This document shows positions 42,190 to 45,686 of a stretch of 45,686 nt of DNA, in pieces. Within the stretch, counting starts at the first letter, position 1. Each line of letters opens with the position of its first letter. The translations under genes and the position numbers were made by a program. The notes below the pieces were generated by a model that was given only the letters and a program-made list of their open reading frames with translations, was not told where the DNA came from and did not search any database. Source of the stretch: DASUAL01 sp035763805 (GTDB lineage Bacteria; Gemmatimonadota; Gemmatimonadetes; Gemmatimonadales; GWC2-71-9). Where the stretch lies: the NCBI GenBank assembly GCA_035763805.1, contig DASUAL010000023.1, forward strand, positions 1-45,686. Reading direction: 5' to 3'.

Positions 42190-43911
42190 TTACCGGCCTC
42201 CGATCTCGATGTCGCGCGCGGCGACCGCCGCCGATCGCTCCGTCGCGGCGCGCACCGCGACCCGATACCGCCCCGGCGAGAGCCCCGACAGCTCCAGGGC
42301 GAGCGCCCGCCCCGCCCCCCCCGCTCCCCCCGCCCCCCCCGCCACGAGCCCGCGCGGTCGGAGGACTTCGCTCCACTCGAGCCGCACCGCCGCACGGCGT
42401 TTCGCCAAGCCCAGCGACTGCGTCGCCCGGCGCAGCCACCCTGCGCGTGCCGGGACCACGTCGACGGCGGTGATCACGGTCTCCCCCGCCGGGTTGAGCC
42501 CGTACACCTCCCAGAACAGCCCGAGCCGCGTGTCGGGCCGTGCGGTGACAGAGCCGCGCACGTAGGCGAGGACCGCCGCGAGCTCCGTCGGGAGCGAGTC
42601 CGGGGGGTCGAACAGGAGAATGTCCGAGACCGTAACGCCGTCCCCGGTGACGGGCGGGGCCCGGGGCGGATGTACGCCGTAGCGCGCGCGGGCCGCGTGG
42701 CGCCGGTCGGGTGCCACGACCTCCAGGCTCAGGAGCAACGGCTCACACTCCGCCTGAGCGACGATCACGTCGGAGGACCCGGCGCCGGGCCGCCGCTCGG
42801 TCACGGATGCCGCATCCTCGTCCCGAGCCAGCAGGAGTGTCGCATCGGGCGACGCCCGGGCGAACCCCGTGTCGCGACCCACGTCATACGCCGCAACGGT
42901 GAGGCACGACTCCCCGCGCCGGAACAAGGCAACCTGGTGCTCGAGCGGCGCGACCGAGTGGGCGTACGCCGGGCCATAGCGCTCCCGCGGTCGCCGCGCG
43001 TGGAGCGTCCAGGCGCTCGAGCTGGCCGTGGCGGGATCGTCGAACGCGCCCGCATCGGCGAGGAAGTGGAACGAGGGGCTGGGCTCGTGTCCGCTGACGA
43101 GGACGTCCGGGGCCGCGCTCCCGCCGGCTGGCTCCTGGGTCCAGGAGGTTGGCCAACCGTAGCGGAGCGTGATCTCGCGCAGGTCGTCGCCCCAGGAGAC
43201 GGCGTAAGGCGTGCGGGCCTTCTCCGCGATCCGGCTCAGCGTCGCCCGGGCGAGATGCTCCGTGCGGCGGTCGTTGCCCAGGAGCGAATAGAGCGGCTGG
43301 GCGAGCCACCACAGTCGGCTTTCAAACGCTCGACGCTCGTCGCAATTGAGGCGCCGGTAGCGCCGGCCCAAGTCGCCCTCGAGGAGCAGTGTCAGGTCCG
43401 TCCAGCGGCAGCGCTCCTCGCGCGGCATATCCCCCAGAGCAGCCCGATACACACTGTCCGCGCCCGCGAAATCGCCCGCCGTGTGCAGCGCGAAGCCGGC
43501 GAGCGCCCCGCACCACCACGCGGCGGCGCGGCACTCCCGGACCGCCGCGACCGCCTCGGTCGAGCGACCGCTCTCCACCAGGTAGCGCACCAGCTGGCCG
43601 GCGATCCATTCGTCGCCGGGCAGCAGAGCCGCCACGCTGTCGAGCTGTTGAACCAGTCGGTCCCGTGCCGCTCGGATGCGCCGCGGCTCTTCCGGGGGGG
43701 GCGGCGGATCCGTGCGGTCGTCCGGGTGCCAGAAGCAGAACCGGCCGATCCGCTCGTCGCAGGCGCTTCCCCCGTAGCCGTGGCGCGTCGGGAGGTGGTG
43801 CCGCCTGATCCACTCGAAGTCGGCCTGGGCGTCCCGGGCGAACCGCAGGATCTGCTGGGAGTCGCCCTGCTGCGCGGCCGCGAGCGCGAGGAGCAGGCGG
43901 AGGGAGAGCAT
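42190..43911 (-). CDS. Exported hypothetical protein with TPR-like N-terminal part
   Basis: This 573-residue protein starts with a short signal-peptide-like segment ('LSLRLLLALAAAQQG'; ATG 43911). The N-terminal third has paired helices like TPRs ('GRSTEAVAAVRECRAAAWWCGALAGFALHTAGDFAGADSVYRAAL'). The middle has 'VSWGDDLREITLRYGWPTSW', reminiscent of the GWxTD-type proteins of Gemmatimonadota and relatives ('RYGxP'). The C-terminal part looks like beta-rich domains ('RLGLFWEVYGLNPAGETVITAVDVVP', 'LSPGRYRVAVRAATERS'). A Gly/Ala loop ('GGAGGAGGAG') is encoded by C-rich DNA at 42306-42340. A better ORF start further upstream is not credible. I cannot assign a function; a periplasmic binding or scaffold role is only a guess. 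Confidence 0.8.
   Translation of the reverse strand: MLSLRLLLALAAAQQGDSQQILRFARDAQADFEWIRRHHLPTRHGYGGSACDERIGRFCFWHPDDRTDPPPPPEEPRRIRAARDRLVQQLDSVAALLPGDEWIAGQLVRYLVESGRSTEAVAAVRECRAAAWWCGALAGFALHTAGDFAGADSVYRAALGDMPREERCRWTDLTLLLEGDLGRRYRRLNCDERRAFESRLWWLAQPLYSLLGNDRRTEHLARATLSRIAEKARTPYAVSWGDDLREITLRYGWPTSWTQEPAGGSAAPDVLVSGHEPSPSFHFLADAGAFDDPATASSSAWTLHARRPRERYGPAYAHSVAPLEHQVALFRRGESCLTVAAYDVGRDTGFARASPDATLLLARDEDAASVTERRPGAGSSDVIVAQAECEPLLLSLEVVAPDRRHAARARYGVHPPRAPPVTGDGVTVSDILLFDPPDSLPTELAAVLAYVRGSVTARPDTRLGLFWEVYGLNPAGETVITAVDVVPARAGWLRRATQSLGLAKRRAAVRLEWSEVLRPRGLVAGGAGGAGGAGRALALELSGLSPGRYRVAVRAATERSAAVAARDIEIGGR
42306..42321 (-). repeat. C-rich 16-mer, copy in the exported protein gene
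   Basis: The same 16 bases as at 12344, here extended by further C-runs to 42340 (CCCCCC and CCCCCCCC blocks split by G, GCT and G). It encodes the 'GGAGGAGGAG' loop near the C-terminus. Confidence 0.95.
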
Positions 43912-43965
43912 CAGCCCCTCGCGTGCTGGCCCGGGTGCGGGAGACGGTACAGATTGAGGGCCTTC

Positions 43966-45012
43966 ATGGCGGCGAGGCCGATGAGCTCTCCATCGAGCGA
44001 GCGACCACGGATCGTTGTCGTTACCCCGGTCCGTAATGAGGAGTGGATCCTCGATCGGTTTCTGTCCGTGACCAGCCGCTTCGCGGACCACATCATCATC
44101 GCCGACCAGCACTCGAGCGACAACAGTCGATGCATTTGTGAGCGGTACCCCAAGGTCACCGTGGTCGATAATCCGACGGAGGAGTTCAGCGAGCGCAACC
44201 GGTCCCTGCTGCTGATCGAGCAGGCGCGCGCGCTCGTACCCTCACCCCGGATCATCCTCGCCCTGGACGCGGACGAAATCCTGGCGGCCAACGCCCTCGA
44301 GTCGCGGGGCTGGCAGACGATGCTGAAGGCGGCGCCCGGTACCATCCTCTGCTTCGAGCTGGTCGACTTGTATGGCACGCCAGAGCGCTGCATGCGACAT
44401 GACCAGCTCCGCCCGTTCGGGTATGTGGACGACGGCGCGCCCCATGCCCCGAGGACCATCCACAGCAATCGCGTTCCCGTGCCCGACAACGCGGTGCGTC
44501 TGCGGCTTCACGACATCAAGTTCCTTCATTATAACGCCCTGCGGCCGAGCGCCGTGGCGGCGAAGGTCCGCTGGTATTCCGTCCTGGAGAAGGTCCTGGA
44601 CACTTGCCCGTTCGCGCTGAAGCGGCGGCTGCGCTACGCGACGTATCTGGACTTCACGGGAGCCGGCAGGGTCGAGGCCTGCCCCGCCGAGTGGTTCGCC
44701 GGCTGGGAGCAGCAGGGCATCGACATGCGCAGCGTGGTCCAGCTCAAGTACTACTGGTACGATTTCGAGGTGCTCCGGTACTTTGAGAAGTACGGTTCGC
44801 GAAGATTCTGGCTGGACGACATCTGGCAGTTCGACTGGGAGGCATGCCGTCTCTATGCCAGGGCCCAGAACATCCCCGGTGTACCGGAAGCCCGCGTGGC
44901 CAAGCCGCCCGGCCTGCTGAACCTGGCAATGCGATTCCTGAGCTTTGTGCATCGCCACCAGCGCCGGCTGCGGCACCGCCTCACCAGGCGGGCGAGCGCC
45001 GCGTTCCAGTGA
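43966..45012 (+). CDS. Family 2 glycosyltransferase
   Basis: This 348-residue GT-A enzyme has the N-terminal nucleotide-binding motif 'RIVVVTPVRNEEWILDRFL', 'ADQHSSDNSRCI' and the metal-binding DxD 'LALDADEIL' (residues about 101-109). The C-terminal half is helical and basic and ends in 'HRLTRRASAAFQ'. It transfers an unknown sugar from a nucleotide sugar, probably for surface glycan synthesis. ATG 43966 has GAGGG about six bases upstream; the upstream open frame is antisense shadow of the convergent gene. Its stop overlaps the sulfocyanin-like gene by GTGA. It has no strong membrane-spanning segments. Confidence 0.88.
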   Translation: MAARPMSSPSSERPRIVVVTPVRNEEWILDRFLSVTSRFADHIIIADQHSSDNSRCICERYPKVTVVDNPTEEFSERNRSLLLIEQARALVPSPRIILALDADEILAANALESRGWQTMLKAAPGTILCFELVDLYGTPERCMRHDQLRPFGYVDDGAPHAPRTIHSNRVPVPDNAVRLRLHDIKFLHYNALRPSAVAAKVRWYSVLEKVLDTCPFALKRRLRYATYLDFTGAGRVEACPAEWFAGWEQQGIDMRSVVQLKYYWYDFEVLRYFEKYGSRRFWLDDIWQFDWEACRLYARAQNIPGVPEARVAKPPGLLNLAMRFLSFVHRHQRRLRHRLTRRASAAFQ

Positions 45013-45341
45013 CGGCGGCGAGAACCGCCCTCGTGACCGTGGCTGCTTGCTTCACGCTCTCGCGTTTGGGGGGCGCGCAACAGCCGCCCATCGATCCGAC
45101 ATGGCTCAGCTTCGATGCGGCGGCGCGGACGCTCCGCTTCCAGCTGCTTGCGGGCCTGACCGGGCGCAACGGCGCCCTGAACTTCAACGGATTTCGGGAC
45201 GGAGAGTTGACGCTGGTGGTGCCGCTGGGGTGGAACACCGAGATCGAATTCCGCAACCTGGACGTGCTGCCGCACAGCGCCGAGGTGATCGCACCGGGGA
45301 CACCGCTGCCGCTGGAGTCCGTCGAGTTCGTGCTTCCATGA
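45009..45341 (+). pseudogene. Sulfocyanin-like cupredoxin, truncated before the C-terminal copper ligands
   Basis: This 110-codon frame begins with a signal peptide ('LVTVAACFTLSRLGGAQQ') and continues with 'WLSFDAAARTLRFQLLAG', 'GALNFNGFRDGELTLVVPLGW' and 'FRNLDVLPHSAEVI'. This follows the sulfocyanin family of blue-copper proteins, with His in 'LPHSAEVI' as the first copper ligand. Family members continue for about 80 residues to a Cys...His...Met loop. Here the frame stops at 45341 and no reading frame afterward restores that loop. It could be a truncated pseudogene or a frame-shifted copy. It is coupled by GTGA to the glycosyltransferase, which suggests that it was once a normal operon gene. 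Confidence 0.65.
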
Positions 45342-45545
45342 TCACTCGATGATCAACGTGAGCTCCGTCGGCGAGTTGAAGAGGATAGCCCCGCGGTAGA
45401 CTCCCTTCATCGTCGAACCCGACCGGCGCATGCGCAGTCGCGACGGCCGTGACCCTGCTCACGGTGATCCTCCTCACGCCTGGAGTTGCGACATCACGTG
45501 AAGCGGATGGTCGGGAGCGTGAGGGGTATAGAGAATCACCACCGA
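45342..45545. other. Gap with no convincing gene
   Basis: No frame on either strand shows convincing coding signals in this 204-bp stretch. Short minus-strand frames exist, including one of 29 codons (about 45349-45435) ending in 'GVYRGAILFNSPTELTLIIE', but these have no ribosome site or family match that I can recognise. The downstream part may hold the promoter of the lipoprotein gene. Confidence 0.5.
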
Positions 45546-45686
45546 ATGCGACGACCCACCTGCGTTACCGTGGCGCTGCTCCTCTTCGGCGCTTGTGCCC
45601 GGGACCAGCTAGAGCGCGCGGACCGCGTCGCGAGTGCGACCGTGCCCGGCGCGGACACCGCGCCGCCCGGGCGCCCCGCCTCCGTC
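45546..45686 (+). CDS. Lipoprotein-like protein (3' end outside window)
   Basis: The first 47 codons of a probable lipoprotein: a short basic start (MRR), a hydrophobic segment ('VTVALLLFGAC') and a Cys placed as in a lipobox (F-G-A-C). Small or charged and Pro-rich residues follow ('DQLERADRVASATVPG'). No obvious ribosome site is present, and the gene runs out of the window, so its family cannot be identified. Export and lipid attachment are inferred from the N-terminus alone. Confidence 0.55.
   Translation, partial: MRRPTCVTVALLLFGACARDQLERADRVASATVPGADTAPPGRPASV

Noticed and set aside
42670..43965. Long N-terminal extension of the glycosyltransferase frame
   Set aside because: The extension is antisense to the exported protein gene, and a good start with ribosome site exists at 43966.
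45184..45477. Minus-strand frame of 97 codons near the end
   Set aside because: It lies antisense to the sulfocyanin-like gene and has shadow-like composition after about 50 residues, despite an AGGAGG before an internal GTG.

Overview
The window is a high-GC, densely packed bacterial segment from a Gram-negative cell envelope type. It has two outer-membrane beta-barrel proteins of the 'EGFWIGFG' kind, a YaiO-like TPR/barrel protein, a lipoprotein and a sulfocyanin-like cupredoxin. That combination, with an aerobic-type CO dehydrogenase-like cluster and GH57 glycogen enzymes, suggests a Gemmatimonadota-like genome. The assignment is an inference from protein style, not a phylogenetic result. 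No rRNA, tRNA, CRISPR array or transposase was seen.

Left part (1-8171, minus strand): one probable operon. It runs from a LolD/MacB-type ABC ATPase through a large double-FtsX permease, a periplasmic adaptor and an MgtA-like P-type ATPase to a ZnuC/ZnuB-like metal ABC ATPase and permease; the permease runs off the window. A direct-repeat operator candidate lies upstream.

Centre (8289-25584, minus strand): thirteen genes read in one direction, most with overlaps or gaps under 15 bp. First come coxS-L-M-G-D-E, xdhC and a MobA-like cytidylyltransferase, which form a form II CO dehydrogenase-like molybdenum hydroxylase and its maturation set. Glycogen phosphorylase, glycogen synthase and three different GH57 enzymes follow. 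The glycan part therefore carries polymerising, branching, debranching/transfer and phosphorolytic functions without GH13 enzymes or glgC in view.

25662-28810 (minus strand): a beta-CASP RNase-like metallo-hydrolase, a small monohaem cytochrome c and a sulfide:quinone oxidoreductase-like flavoprotein. The last two are translationally coupled.

28971-36999 (plus strand): a helix-turn-helix/PTS-EIIA fusion followed by a six-gene hydrogenase-4-like membrane complex (HyfB, C, E, F, G and a fused ferredoxin/HyfI). Its 'hydrogenase' large subunit lacks three of the four NiFe cysteines, so this is best read as an energy-converting hydrogenase-related (Ehr) complex with an unknown electron partner. 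It is the most interesting system in the window.

36996-45686: a YaiO-like TPR/barrel gene with a small coupled leader gene; two tandem barrel paralogues; glnK-amtB behind a well-formed sigma-54 promoter, with a PII protein that has Val in place of Tyr51; a secreted protein of unknown function; a family 2 glycosyltransferase; a sulfocyanin-like gene truncated before its Cys/His/Met copper ligands; and the start of a lipoprotein gene.

Two repeat observations cut across genes. The same 16-base C-rich (G-quadruplex-capable) motif recurs in three distant coding sequences, and two matching octanucleotide arrays sit at the 3' ends of coxD and coxE.
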